Source: Thermocoleostomius sinensis A174
GTDB taxonomy: Bacteria; Cyanobacteriota; Cyanobacteriia; Elainellales; Elainellaceae
NCBI RefSeq assembly: GCF_026802175.1
Contig: NZ_CP113797.1
Span: 2,023,026 to 2,087,025, forward strand
Length of the DNA stretch: 64,000 nt
Direction: 5' to 3'
The translations under genes were made by a program, and so were the position numbers. Positions 1 through 9,166 of this stretch are shown here, piece after piece (the stretch's first letter is position 1; each line of letters starts with the position of its first letter). The notes under the pieces were generated by a model that did no database searches, was not told the origin of the DNA, and was given only the letters and a program-made list of their open reading frames with translations.

Positions 1-1
1 G

Positions 2-1042
2 AATGAACCGTTGCTGTCGTACCGCATTGCCCAAATCTATGTACAGCAAAACGATTTTGCCACCGCCCGATCGGCCCTCAGCCAATATGCGGCGACGCCG
101 ATGGGACAGCGCGAATCCTATGCCAGCGAAATATTGCTAGCTGAAATCGATCGACGAGAAGGCAACTTGGAAGGGGCCGCCCAACGCTATGAACGAGTGA
201 TCGCCAGCAATCCGCCCGACAGCGGCGTGTTGAGTGGGGCGTTTCAGGGACTCGCTGGCATTCGCCAAACTCAGGGTCGCTTGCCAGAAGCGATCGCCCT
301 TTATGACCAAATTATTCAACTCAATCCTCAAGATCCAACCAAGCCACTGGGGCGCGCTAGTTTGGCGTATCAAGGCGGATTGATTTCCGAAGCCGAAGCC
401 GAAACCGTGCTGAATACGTGGCTATCGACCCAACCGCCCACCTACACGCCACCGGAACTCTATAGCTTAGTGGGGGCCCTGCCAGCTAATCCACAGCGCC
501 AACCGCTCTATGCAACGCTGCTGCAAAATGACCCCAATAACATTCCGATCCAACTACGACAGGTGGAACTGATTGCTGCCCGTGACCCTAATGCGGCCGA
601 AGCCTATGTGAATGAATTGATCGCCCGCGATCCAAATAACCTCGGCGCGTATTTTGTGCAAGGACAACTGGCTCAAAATGCGGGTAACTTGCGTCGGGCC
701 GATCGCGCCTACAGCACCATCCTCAACCAAGACCCCAATAACGTGGATGCGTTGGCGGCGTTGGGTGGGGTGCGCTTCCAACAGCGGCGTTTTACCTCAG
801 CTTCCCGGATCTACAACGAAGTGCTGGAACTGGAACCAAACAACCGCGTTGCTCAACGCGCGTTGATCGATCTCACGGCGGTGCAGGGCAATCGCCTAAC
901 AGCCTTGCGCCAACTGGAACAAATGCAGCTTCAAGCATCAGCGACGGGGGGAGTCGATGCAGAACTGTTGCAGCAGCAGCGGCGGATTGAAGAAGGATTC
1001 CTGCAACAGCGGGGATTTCAACCTCCTTGGGAGCGGTACTAA
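2..1042 (+). CDS. TPR-repeat protein of the cellulose operon (5'-truncated by window edge)
   Basis: The reading frame is open to the left edge, so only the C-terminal ~347 residues are present. It is almost entirely degenerate tetratricopeptide repeats; recurrent units carry the turn DPNN followed by a short helix (DPNNIPIQL, DPNNLGAYF, DPNNVDALA, EPNNRVAQR). It sits 16 bp upstream of the GH8 lipoprotein gene and heads the operon with bcsB and bcsA, which is the place of BcsC, the TPR scaffold and outer-membrane exporter of cellulose. The protein stops at PPWERY soon after the last repeat, so the C-terminal beta-barrel of proteobacterial BcsC is absent. A periplasmic scaffold role is inferred from repeats and context. 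Confidence 0.85.
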   Translation, partial: NEPLLSYRIAQIYVQQNDFATARSALSQYAATPMGQRESYASEILLAEIDRREGNLEGAAQRYERVIASNPPDSGVLSGAFQGLAGIRQTQGRLPEAIALYDQIIQLNPQDPTKPLGRASLAYQGGLISEAEAETVLNTWLSTQPPTYTPPELYSLVGALPANPQRQPLYATLLQNDPNNIPIQLRQVELIAARDPNAAEAYVNELIARDPNNLGAYFVQGQLAQNAGNLRRADRAYSTILNQDPNNVDALAALGGVRFQQRRFTSASRIYNEVLELEPNNRVAQRALIDLTAVQGNRLTALRQLEQMQLQASATGGVDAELLQQQRRIEEGFLQQRGFQPPWERY

Positions 1043-1058
1043 CAGTAGGTGATCAACC

Positions 1059-2342
1059 ATGAATAAAGTTCAGCGGTGCTCCACTCCTCGATCGATTCGA
1101 TCCTCTCGTAGGATCACTCATTTGGGTCGATCGGTCAGTTTCTTCAGTCTCTTGCTCTTGAGTACGATGCTGTTGGGCTGTGTGTCTTCATTTCCCTCGC
1201 TCGGCTCTGCCTCTGAAACCACTGACGCTAACGCAGCGGTTCTGTCTACCGAAGACCTGTTGCAGCAAAGCTGGCAAGCTTATCAACAGCGGTTCATTCA
1301 AGCCGACGGCCGGGTAATCGATCGCGAAAGCAACGATCGTTCTACCTCAGAAGCCCAAGCCTATGCTCTGCTGCGGGCCGTATTTATGGACGATCGCCAA
1401 ACCTTCGATCGGGTTTTGCAATGGTCAGAAAATAATCTACAACGCCGCAATGCCAATGGCAGCCGTCGCGATCAGTTATGGAGTTGGAAGTGGGGACGCA
1501 ATGATCAGGGGGAATGGACGACGATCGACGGCAATTTTGCCAGTGATGCTGATGTCGATGCTATTACTGCCCTGATTTTCGCTGCTCGTCGCTGGGGAGA
1601 CCCCGCCTATCTGGAGTTGGCGCAAACCAAACTGCCGGATTTATGGAGATTGTCTACGGTGTCCATTGAGCTAGAAACCGGGGAACCCATTCGCTATTTT
1701 CTGCCTGGACCCCTCGAAGCGTTTCAGCCGCAGCCCGATCGCCTCTACCTCAATCCGTCCTATCTGGCTCCCTATGCCTTTCGTCTGTTTGCTCAGGTTG
1801 ATCCCGATCGCGATTGGCTCAGTTTAGTAGATAGCAGCTATGACGTGTTAACTCGATCGGCGGAAGTGTCAGACATTGGCTTGCCCAGTAACTGGGTGGC
1901 ACTCAATACCGAAACTGGCGAATTTCAACCTGTGCCTCGCACTAGCCCCCTACAAAGTATCTATAGCTTTGATGCCTATCGCGTTTGGTGGCGCATTGCC
2001 CTGGATGCGACTTGGTTTGAAGAACCCCGGGCGGAGCAGTATTTGCAGCAGCATCTGCAACCGCTTAAGTCTAAATGGCGATCGACCCGCACAATTCCGG
2101 CTCAGATTAGCTTGCAGGGCAAACCGCTAGTAAATTATGAATCCACCGCCCAGTACGCCATGCTATATGCAGCATTTCGCATTGTTGATCCGGCAATTGC
2201 AGAACAAATTCGACAGCAAAAGCTTGTGTCTTCCTACGAAAACGGGTTTTGGGATAATGATTCTGCCTACTATTCGCAAAACTTGAGTTGGTTTGGGTTA
2301 TTTCCTTCAGAGTCCATTCGTTCCGAATGGTTGCTGCCATGA
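1059..2342 (+). CDS. bcsZ: Glycosyl hydrolase family 8 lipoprotein (BcsZ-like endoglucanase)
   Basis: A 427-residue GH8 endo-beta-1,4-glucanase. The N-terminus is basic, then hydrophobic, ending in the lipobox MLLGC (Cys41), so it is predicted to be a lipoprotein. SEAQAYALL (Glu98) matches the GH8 general-acid region, and ASDADVDAITALIFAARRW (residues 161-179) fits the GH8 signature with the conserved Asp pair. In cellulose operons this enzyme trims or edits glucan during export. It follows the TPR gene by 16 bp and precedes bcsB by ~100 bp. The ATG at 1059 has a weak AGGTGA upstream. Proteobacterial BcsZ is normally soluble and periplasmic; lipid anchoring here is a variation. Confidence 0.88.
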   Translation: MNKVQRCSTPRSIRSSRRITHLGRSVSFFSLLLLSTMLLGCVSSFPSLGSASETTDANAAVLSTEDLLQQSWQAYQQRFIQADGRVIDRESNDRSTSEAQAYALLRAVFMDDRQTFDRVLQWSENNLQRRNANGSRRDQLWSWKWGRNDQGEWTTIDGNFASDADVDAITALIFAARRWGDPAYLELAQTKLPDLWRLSTVSIELETGEPIRYFLPGPLEAFQPQPDRLYLNPSYLAPYAFRLFAQVDPDRDWLSLVDSSYDVLTRSAEVSDIGLPSNWVALNTETGEFQPVPRTSPLQSIYSFDAYRVWWRIALDATWFEEPRAEQYLQQHLQPLKSKWRSTRTIPAQISLQGKPLVNYESTAQYAMLYAAFRIVDPAIAEQIRQQKLVSSYENGFWDNDSAYYSQNLSWFGLFPSESIRSEWLLP

Positions 2343-2444
2343 TTCAATCTTCTGTTTAAGCCACTATTGGTATCCGATCATCTATCTATGCTTCGGCTCT
2401 CACCTTCTTAATTCTCTCAGCTTTTCACAAGGTAAACTCGCCCT

Positions 2445-4925
2445 ATGTCATCCTGGAAACGTCATATTAGATCCCGATATTCTTGGCTTTATCGCTCGTT
2501 TATTAGCTTATTGTGTCTTGGACTTATCAGTTTCGTCTTTATTCCAGTCTTCGTTCGCGCTCAAAACGTGACCCAACTGGAGCAACAGGAAAATCAGGTG
2601 ATTCGGGAATTGGTTCTACCAGAAGCCCCTCCCCCACCGGTCTATGTGCCGCAGCCAGAAGGGCCCGCTTACAGTGCGCCTGCCTTTGTGCCCGAACCTG
2701 CTCCGGATACAGCCGATCGAGCACCTGCCGACCCAGCCCAAGCAGATACTCGCCCCCAACCTGGCAATCAGTCTGGCAATCAATCTGGCAATCAGCCCCG
2801 ACAAGCCCCTACCAAAATTACCTATGCACTGACCCTAAACCGTAGCCCTGTTGTTGGCAATCGCTTGCGGCTCCAGGGTGTCTATCCCGAAACCCGCCTG
2901 GGATTTACTCGACCTCAAGGATGGACGGTGGAATCGGCCAAGGCTATCATCCGTTATCAACACTCTCCCTCGCTGCTAGCCGATCGATCGCATTTAACCG
3001 TGCGAGTCAATGACACCAGCGTTGGGAGTGTGCCGCTCGATCGACCTGATTCGCAAATTGGGCAAGCCACCTTTAATATTCCTGCCAACTTAATTCAGGA
3101 CTCTAACGAACTTTCGATGCTCGCGGAGCAGCAAACCTCAGATACTTGCTCGAATCCTACTGATCCGACATTGTGGACAGAGATTCTGCCCGATTCCAAG
3201 CTTGTCTTTGAGTTTATTCCCAAAGCCACCACACTCAACTTCAGCCAATATCCCTATCCCTTCTTGGACGAATTCGGGCTAGAACCAAACCAACTTGCCT
3301 ACTTACGACCTCAATCGCTTAGCGCTGATTGGTTGACTGCCGTTTCTCGATTCCAAGCTTCAGCCGGTCGCTTGTCCGATCGTCAAATATTGGATACACG
3401 ATTGGTTACGAATGTCGATCAAATTTCGGCAACTGAAGGATTAGTGGTGATTGGCACACCCGCTGATCAACCAATTTTGTCGCGGCTGGCGATGGGCTAT
3501 TCGGTGCAAAACGGTCAACTTCTAGACGGCAGCCGTCAACCCCTGCCCAATGATGTTGGCTTGCTAGCCGTTGCTACAACCCGCAATCAAGAAAACCGCG
3601 ATATTCCTGTGCTAGTGGCAACGGGTAACTCAGCCGAGGGGGTATTAAAAGCAGTGCAATATCTGGTGCAAGCGCCCGATCGTCAGTTGGCTACGGGGCA
3701 AGCCGTTACCGTCAGCAACGTCGCTCAAGTGCCCACTCCTGAACCTCGTTCTTGGTCTGGCTATTTGCCTACGCAAAATGAGTTTCAACTGCGGGAATTG
3801 ACTACACTCGATGGGCAACCCTACAGCGATATCACTGTGCATGGTACAAACGCTCCCATTATTGAAGTGGGCTTCCGCGCCTTACCAGACGATCGCCTGT
3901 TGCAGGGTAGCACCATGACCTTGCACTATAGCCACAGCCCACAATTGAACTCCAATAATTCGGCTGTAGAAGTAATGATTGATGGGGTGACGATCGGCTC
4001 TAAGCGCTTAACCGGTAATGGTCAAGACAATACGTTTAACGTCAACCTGCCACCTCACTTGATTCAACCCGATTCTACCTTGGGTGTGCACTTCATCCTG
4101 CAACCGGAACAACCAGGGATCTGCGGGTTAACCGCCGATCAACAACTTTGGGGAACTCTACACGCTGATACTCGGTTTAACCTCAACCGAGAGAATGTTG
4201 TGCAAGTGCCGAATTTAGAATTGCTGAAAGCCGGTTTTCCCCTCGCCTCGCCTCAAGATCTCTCAACGACCGCGATCGTATTGCCTAATAATCCCACTGA
4301 CACCGATGTCGAAACGTTGCTGTCCTTCAGCGAGCGTATGGGGCGCGTCAGCCGATCGGATTCAGTCAAACTCACAGCCTATCTAGCCAACGCCGTACCT
4401 ACCGAAGTCCGCGATCAGCAAAACTTAGTGGCGATCGGTGCTCGCGAACGCTTCCCGTATCCAGAAGTCTTCGAAGCGTCATCATCAGGGCTATCGCTGG
4501 CAACGGGCTTCTTCCGCCAGTGGGAGCAAAGCCAAGCTCAAACCTTGCCCGATCGAGAAGGCGTCATCAAAGCCATTCCTTCGCCCTGGAGTCGCGATCG
4601 GGTGTTATTGGCGCTAACTGGACAAACCGATGAAGGACTGCGGGAAGTGCAGGATTTGTTCAACCGCGATCCCTTGTTCTCGCAACTGCGCGGTGACACG
4701 GTGCTAATTAGCCGCAACCAAGCGACCCCCTCTCCCTACGATGCCAGCGGCTATAACCTGGAATTTCTCCAGCAAACCCAGCCCCGCCAGATTCGCAATA
4801 CAACCCTTTTGCGACGAATTGTGCTGTTCTTGCAAGATAACTGGTGGCTGCTGCTGCTCGGTATGGTGCTTCTAGCATTGCTGCTATACAGCTTCTCGCA
4901 GTTGTTCATGAACCGCGTTGCCTAA
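2445..4925 (+). CDS. bcsB: BcsB-like cellulose synthase accessory subunit
   Basis: 826 residues. A hydrophobic export segment lies at about residues 16-38 (SFISLLCLGLISFVF), followed by a Pro/Gln/Asn-rich low-complexity linker (~45-120) with three SGNQ-type units. Two similar carbohydrate-binding/flavodoxin-like halves follow, as in BcsB, and a single C-terminal membrane helix (NWWLLLLGMVLLALLLYSF) ends the chain. BcsB sits in the periplasm, anchored by that tail helix, and guides the nascent glucan leaving BcsA; the helix is needed for BcsA activity in characterised systems. bcsA starts only 11 bp downstream, so the two are surely co-expressed. The annotation 'cyclic di-GMP binding protein' often given to this family is historical; the c-di-GMP site is in BcsA. 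Confidence 0.88.
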   Translation: MSSWKRHIRSRYSWLYRSFISLLCLGLISFVFIPVFVRAQNVTQLEQQENQVIRELVLPEAPPPPVYVPQPEGPAYSAPAFVPEPAPDTADRAPADPAQADTRPQPGNQSGNQSGNQPRQAPTKITYALTLNRSPVVGNRLRLQGVYPETRLGFTRPQGWTVESAKAIIRYQHSPSLLADRSHLTVRVNDTSVGSVPLDRPDSQIGQATFNIPANLIQDSNELSMLAEQQTSDTCSNPTDPTLWTEILPDSKLVFEFIPKATTLNFSQYPYPFLDEFGLEPNQLAYLRPQSLSADWLTAVSRFQASAGRLSDRQILDTRLVTNVDQISATEGLVVIGTPADQPILSRLAMGYSVQNGQLLDGSRQPLPNDVGLLAVATTRNQENRDIPVLVATGNSAEGVLKAVQYLVQAPDRQLATGQAVTVSNVAQVPTPEPRSWSGYLPTQNEFQLRELTTLDGQPYSDITVHGTNAPIIEVGFRALPDDRLLQGSTMTLHYSHSPQLNSNNSAVEVMIDGVTIGSKRLTGNGQDNTFNVNLPPHLIQPDSTLGVHFILQPEQPGICGLTADQQLWGTLHADTRFNLNRENVVQVPNLELLKAGFPLASPQDLSTTAIVLPNNPTDTDVETLLSFSERMGRVSRSDSVKLTAYLANAVPTEVRDQQNLVAIGARERFPYPEVFEASSSGLSLATGFFRQWEQSQAQTLPDREGVIKAIPSPWSRDRVLLALTGQTDEGLREVQDLFNRDPLFSQLRGDTVLISRNQATPSPYDASGYNLEFLQQTQPRQIRNTTLLRRIVLFLQDNWWLLLLGMVLLALLLYSFSQLFMNRVA

Positions 4926-4936
4926 GTTAAGAAAGC

Positions 4937-7579
4937 ATGAAGTTCGCCTTTTTTCCCTCCCTTGCCATGACTCCCCAAGTTCAACCCCGACAACCCCGAC
5001 AATCCCGACTAATTACCTGGCTTCTTGGCTTACCAGACTGGTTCGAGTCGCTGATGCCCTGGGCTGGTAAATGGCACTTGTTTTGGCTAGTGATTCTGCT
5101 GCTGGTGCTGTCTGTGCCGCTAATCATCACGCCTTTAAGTCTGCCACAGCAGTTGCTCCTAGCCGGTATTTTGATTGGGCTAAGCTGGCTAATTGTTAAA
5201 TCTGAACAGCGACAGGCGCGACAACATGCCAGCCAAGGACTGCATCTGTTTTTGGCCTGGCTCAGCATTGTTGCCACCTTCCGGTACTTGTTCTACCGCT
5301 TCAGCTATACTCTCAACTTGGATGGTTGGGTCAACGGCTTTTTCAGTATTCTGTTGTTTGCTGCTGAGTTGTATGCTGTGGCTACGCTGCTGCTGTCGTA
5401 TTTTCAGACGTTGCAACTTAAGGAACGCCGTCCCATCGACCTCTCTGCCTTTCCCGTCGATCGCTGGTTTACGGTGGATGTATTCATCCCCACCTACAAC
5501 GAGGATGTGGCGATCGTGCGCAAAACAGCCCTAGCTGCGATGGCAATCGATTACCCAGCCGACAAAAAGCAGGTATATGTGCTGGATGACGGTCGCAAAT
5601 TTCCCGAACGGCGGGCCCAGTTGCAGCAGATGTGCGATGAAGTGGGGTGTATCTTGCTCACTCGCGATAACAACGATCATGCCAAAGCTGGCAATATCAA
5701 CACAGCCTTGCAGCGCACCTTCGGTGATCTAATCTTGATTTTGGACTGTGACCATATTCCCTCGCGGCAATTCTTGCAAGAAACCGTCGGGTTTTTCTTT
5801 CAGCCCAACGTTGCGCTAGTGCAAACACCCCACTGGTTTTATAATCCCGATCCGTTTGAGCGCAATCTCCTCACCCAAGGGCATGTGCCCGCCAGCAACG
5901 AACTGTTTTACAAAGTGATTCAAAAAGGCAACGATTTTTGGAACTCGGCCTTTTTCTGCGGATCGGCGGCGGTTGTGCGACGGCAACCCCTCATGGAAGT
6001 GGGCGGCATTGCGGTGGAAACCGTGACAGAAGATTGTCATACCTCGCTGCGGCTGCACTCGAACGGTTACGACTCGGTGTATTACGACAAAATTATGGTA
6101 GCCGGACTGGCTCCCGAAACCTTCTCGTCCTATGCAGGACAGCAGGCGCGCTGGGCCCGAGGCATGGCGCAAATTCTGCGGATTGAGAACCCGTTGCTGA
6201 ACCCACGCTTAAAACTGACGGTGCCACAGCGGTTGTGCTATTTCTCGGCCACAACGCACTTCTTCTTTGGCTTTCCTCGCATCATGTATGCGCTGGCTCC
6301 AGCTTTGTTTTTGCTGTTTGGCATTAACCTCGTGCGCGGATTGGGTGTTGAAACGCTAGCCTACGCCTTTCCCCATATTGTCTTGGGGTTACACGCCAAC
6401 TACATCACTAACAAAACGGCTCGGTTTTCGTTTTGGAACGAAATTTTCGAGTACTCGTTGGCTTTTCAAGAGGGAATTGTCACGCTACTGGCGGTGCTGA
6501 ACCCCAAGCTGGGAAAATTTAACGTTACAGATAAGGGATTGTCGGTGACAAAACGCCAATTTGATTGGCGATCGACTCGCATTTCCCAACTTCTGACATT
6601 GCTGCTGATTGTGGCCTTGCTGGCAGTTCCTTTCTGGTTAGTGCTGCGTCCAGAAGAAACCGAACCTGTCTTAATTAACGCCTTTTGGGCCATCTTTAAC
6701 CTAGTGTTAGTTGCTGCGGCTCTGCTGGTCGCGTTAGAGCAACCGCAACTGCGCCGGGCCCATCGGCTGTCTCGATCGTTGCCTGTATTGGTGCACAGTT
6801 CTGAACAAGCCACCCTGACTGGACAAACGATCGATATCAGTGAAACCGGAGCGCGGATTCAACTAGATCAGGCGGTGAATTTACCTGATTTGGTAGATCT
6901 AGAGATCAGAGGCGATTTTGGTCGGCAAGTACGCTTAAACGGAGTGATTACTCGCCTCAATACCAGTGGCAATCGATCGGAAATTGCCGTTATGTTTGTG
7001 GATGTTTCTGCCCGCCAATATGATGATTTGGTACTGGTGCTGTATTCGGACGTGAACCAGTGGTATCGGCAACAGCGACAGGAAATCGATCGGCCTTGGG
7101 ACTCGCTGCGGTTCATCGCCACTGGGCTGTTTCGAGCCTTCCGCGATCCTAAGCCTGCCACTCCCACCAAAGTTCGCAAACGCATTCACGCCGCGGCTCA
7201 GTTCTATTGGCAAGAACAATTCTACCCGGCCACAGCCGTTGCGCTCAGTTCTCGCACCTTGCGGTTGGAACTGAACGCTCGATCGATTCCTGGTTTAACG
7301 GCTCAAGCAGTGCATTCAGCTGTAGGATTGCTTCTCAGTCAACATGCTGATGATTCAACTCCTACCCGATTAATTGCTGAGGTGGAAGCAATCGAGACAA
7401 TTCCCACCCATGAGCCAGTCTCAGCCACCAGTTTTGATCCGGCTCGCTATCCTAGCAGCTACTCGAATGCGGTTCCGACCAGTGCCGCCCAAATGCTGGC
7501 GATCGAACTGCGCTTTCCAGAACAGTTAGACCCCCAGCAAGGCGCTAAAATTCGCCGATTGTTGCAAACATTGGAATAA
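4937..7579 (+). CDS. bcsA: Cellulose synthase catalytic subunit with PilZ domain
   Basis: 880-residue inner-membrane GT2 synthase that polymerises UDP-glucose into beta-1,4-glucan and exports it. Membrane helices flank the catalytic domain. Visible motifs in order: VFIPTYNED (~182-190), LDDG (D217, D218), DCD (270-272), TED (D366, catalytic base), QQARW (402-406), and the gating-loop motif FNVTDKG (528-534). The C-terminal PilZ domain has RRAHR (606-610, RxxxR) and DISETG (633-638, DxSxxG), both needed to bind cyclic di-GMP, so synthesis should be switched on by that messenger. All key residues are intact. A second ATG at 4967 is an alternative start. Another GT2 polymer cannot be excluded, but the GH8 and BcsB partners argue for cellulose. 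Confidence 0.93.
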   Translation: MKFAFFPSLAMTPQVQPRQPRQSRLITWLLGLPDWFESLMPWAGKWHLFWLVILLLVLSVPLIITPLSLPQQLLLAGILIGLSWLIVKSEQRQARQHASQGLHLFLAWLSIVATFRYLFYRFSYTLNLDGWVNGFFSILLFAAELYAVATLLLSYFQTLQLKERRPIDLSAFPVDRWFTVDVFIPTYNEDVAIVRKTALAAMAIDYPADKKQVYVLDDGRKFPERRAQLQQMCDEVGCILLTRDNNDHAKAGNINTALQRTFGDLILILDCDHIPSRQFLQETVGFFFQPNVALVQTPHWFYNPDPFERNLLTQGHVPASNELFYKVIQKGNDFWNSAFFCGSAAVVRRQPLMEVGGIAVETVTEDCHTSLRLHSNGYDSVYYDKIMVAGLAPETFSSYAGQQARWARGMAQILRIENPLLNPRLKLTVPQRLCYFSATTHFFFGFPRIMYALAPALFLLFGINLVRGLGVETLAYAFPHIVLGLHANYITNKTARFSFWNEIFEYSLAFQEGIVTLLAVLNPKLGKFNVTDKGLSVTKRQFDWRSTRISQLLTLLLIVALLAVPFWLVLRPEETEPVLINAFWAIFNLVLVAAALLVALEQPQLRRAHRLSRSLPVLVHSSEQATLTGQTIDISETGARIQLDQAVNLPDLVDLEIRGDFGRQVRLNGVITRLNTSGNRSEIAVMFVDVSARQYDDLVLVLYSDVNQWYRQQRQEIDRPWDSLRFIATGLFRAFRDPKPATPTKVRKRIHAAAQFYWQEQFYPATAVALSSRTLRLELNARSIPGLTAQAVHSAVGLLLSQHADDSTPTRLIAEVEAIETIPTHEPVSATSFDPARYPSSYSNAVPTSAAQMLAIELRFPEQLDPQQGAKIRRLLQTLE

Positions 7580-7652
7580 AAACCATGATCATATTATTGA
7601 ATGACCGTATATTGAATGAGTCAACCGCCGGAAGCAGTTAGGGCAATGTACT

Positions 7653-7700
7653 CCTACTTTTGTCCCTACTTTTGTCCCTATGCTTGCCCCTACTCTTGAT
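7653..7700. repeat. Four tandem 12-nt units
   Basis: Intergenic run of two identical units CCTACTTTTGTC, then two diverged ones (CCTATGCTTGCC, CCTACTCTTGAT), between bcsA and the sugar dehydrogenase gene. No function is evident. Confidence 0.8.
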
Positions 7701-7770
7701 AGATGTCATAGATTCTGCCAACCCTTGACAATAGGCATTTATGTCGTGAGTAAAGGGATTGATTCATCAC

Positions 7771-9018
7771 ATGACTATCCGATTGCAGCAGATACCAGTG
7801 TTGTCCCTTGCCTTGGTGCTGGGTGCGGCTTGGACGATGCCCGCGATCGCCAACTCAACTCACTCCAACGAGTCCTTGAGGGCACAAACAGCGGGGACAA
7901 CCTTCCGGGAAGTTGCTACGGAAGACACTCAATACGAAGAGATTCGCATTGTGGAAATTGCAAGTGGTTTAGAGCACCCGTGGGCATTAGCCTTTCTCCC
8001 GGATGGACGGCTTTTGGTGACCGAGCGCCCTGGACGACTCAATCTGATTGACAATGGCGAAGTTGTCGAAGTGTCTGGTGTGCCTGAGGTCAATGTTGAA
8101 CGACAAGGTGGACTTTTGGATCTGGCTCTGCATCCCGATTATGAAACCAATGGTTGGATTTACATGAGCTATTCCAAGCCGAATGGAAATGGCGAAACGG
8201 CAACGGCTGTAGCACGGGGCCGGCTTGAGGGGAATACATTAGTTGATGTCGAAGATGTGTTTGTTCAAAATCGCTATTCTGAACCCGGACAACACTATGG
8301 CTCACGGCTTGCCTGGACGAATGATGGCAAATTGTTGGTAACAATTGGCGATCGCTGGTTCGAGCCACTGCGGGCCCAGGATTTGAGCGATCATGCTGGC
8401 TCTGTCCTACGGTTGAATGAGGATGGTTCAGTGCCCGATGACAACCCATTTGTGGGGAATCCAGAGGTTGCAGGTGAACTTTATACCTACGGCAACCGCA
8501 ACATTCAAGCGTTAATGGTGAACTCGGCAACGGGTGAAATTTGGGCGGTTGATCACGGCCCCCGTGGCGGAGATTTAATTTACCAGCTTGAAGCAGGTAA
8601 CAACTATGGCTGGCCGCTTGTTACCCGTGGACTGGACTATGACACCGAAGGTCCCATTCCTGAATCGATCGCACGGCGCATGGAGAATGTCACCGAGCCG
8701 TTCCATGAGTTGTTGCCGACTCATGCCCCCTCTGGGGTTACGCTAGTCACTGCCAATCAATTTCCGGCTTGGCAAGGCAATCTGCTAGTGGGCGGACTTG
8801 CCAGTCAGCGCATTCGTCGGATCGTTTTTAATGACCAAGAAGTGCTTCACGAAGAAGAATTGCTGTTGCAAACGGTTGGGCGCATCCGCGATGTGCGTCA
8901 AGGACCGGATGGCTATCTGTATGTTCTCACCGACGAGTCTGATGGAGGACTCTACCGAATTGAACCGGCCAATCTCACTGAGAACGGTGACGATGAAGAG
9001 AATATTGAAAGTGTCTGA
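7771..9018 (+). CDS. Secreted PQQ-dependent aldose (glucose/sorbosone-type) dehydrogenase
   Basis: 415 residues from the ATG at 7771; an in-frame TTG at 7759 is less likely because a GGG-rich ribosome site lies too close to it. A signal peptide (IPVLSLALVLGAAWTMPAIA) directs export. The body is a six-bladed beta-propeller of the soluble aldose-sugar dehydrogenase family: EHPWALAFLPDGRLLVTERPG is the typical first blade, followed by GGLLDLALHPDYE, GDRWFEPLRAQDLSDHAGSVLRLNEDG (split here as two adjacent motifs), YTYGNRNIQ and DHGPRGGD. Family members oxidise aldoses in the periplasm with PQQ. No PQQ biosynthesis gene is in this window, so the cofactor source is open. It is a single gene convergent with nadC. 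Confidence 0.85.
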   Translation: MTIRLQQIPVLSLALVLGAAWTMPAIANSTHSNESLRAQTAGTTFREVATEDTQYEEIRIVEIASGLEHPWALAFLPDGRLLVTERPGRLNLIDNGEVVEVSGVPEVNVERQGGLLDLALHPDYETNGWIYMSYSKPNGNGETATAVARGRLEGNTLVDVEDVFVQNRYSEPGQHYGSRLAWTNDGKLLVTIGDRWFEPLRAQDLSDHAGSVLRLNEDGSVPDDNPFVGNPEVAGELYTYGNRNIQALMVNSATGEIWAVDHGPRGGDLIYQLEAGNNYGWPLVTRGLDYDTEGPIPESIARRMENVTEPFHELLPTHAPSGVTLVTANQFPAWQGNLLVGGLASQRIRRIVFNDQEVLHEEELLLQTVGRIRDVRQGPDGYLYVLTDESDGGLYRIEPANLTENGDDEENIESV

Positions 9019-9067
9019 TACTGTAAGCTAGGGAACGTTTGAAATCGATCGTTGGCAAACAATGATT

Positions 9068-9111
9068 GAGGTAGAGTTTAACCGGATTCTACCTCGCTTT
9101 CACTTTAAAGC
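9068..9111. terminator. Hairpin pair between convergent genes, possible bidirectional terminator
   Basis: GAGGTAGA (9068-9075) pairs perfectly with TCTACCTC (9088-9095) over a 12-nt loop; directly after it GCTTT (9096-9100) pairs with AAAGC (9107-9111). It lies between the ends of the sugar dehydrogenase gene and nadC. There is no long T-run, so termination is likely but not certain. Confidence 0.5.
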
Positions 9112-9166
9112 ACGGCCAACAAACGATCGAGAAACCTGAAAGCAATAAATTTGTCTGTTGTCCATC

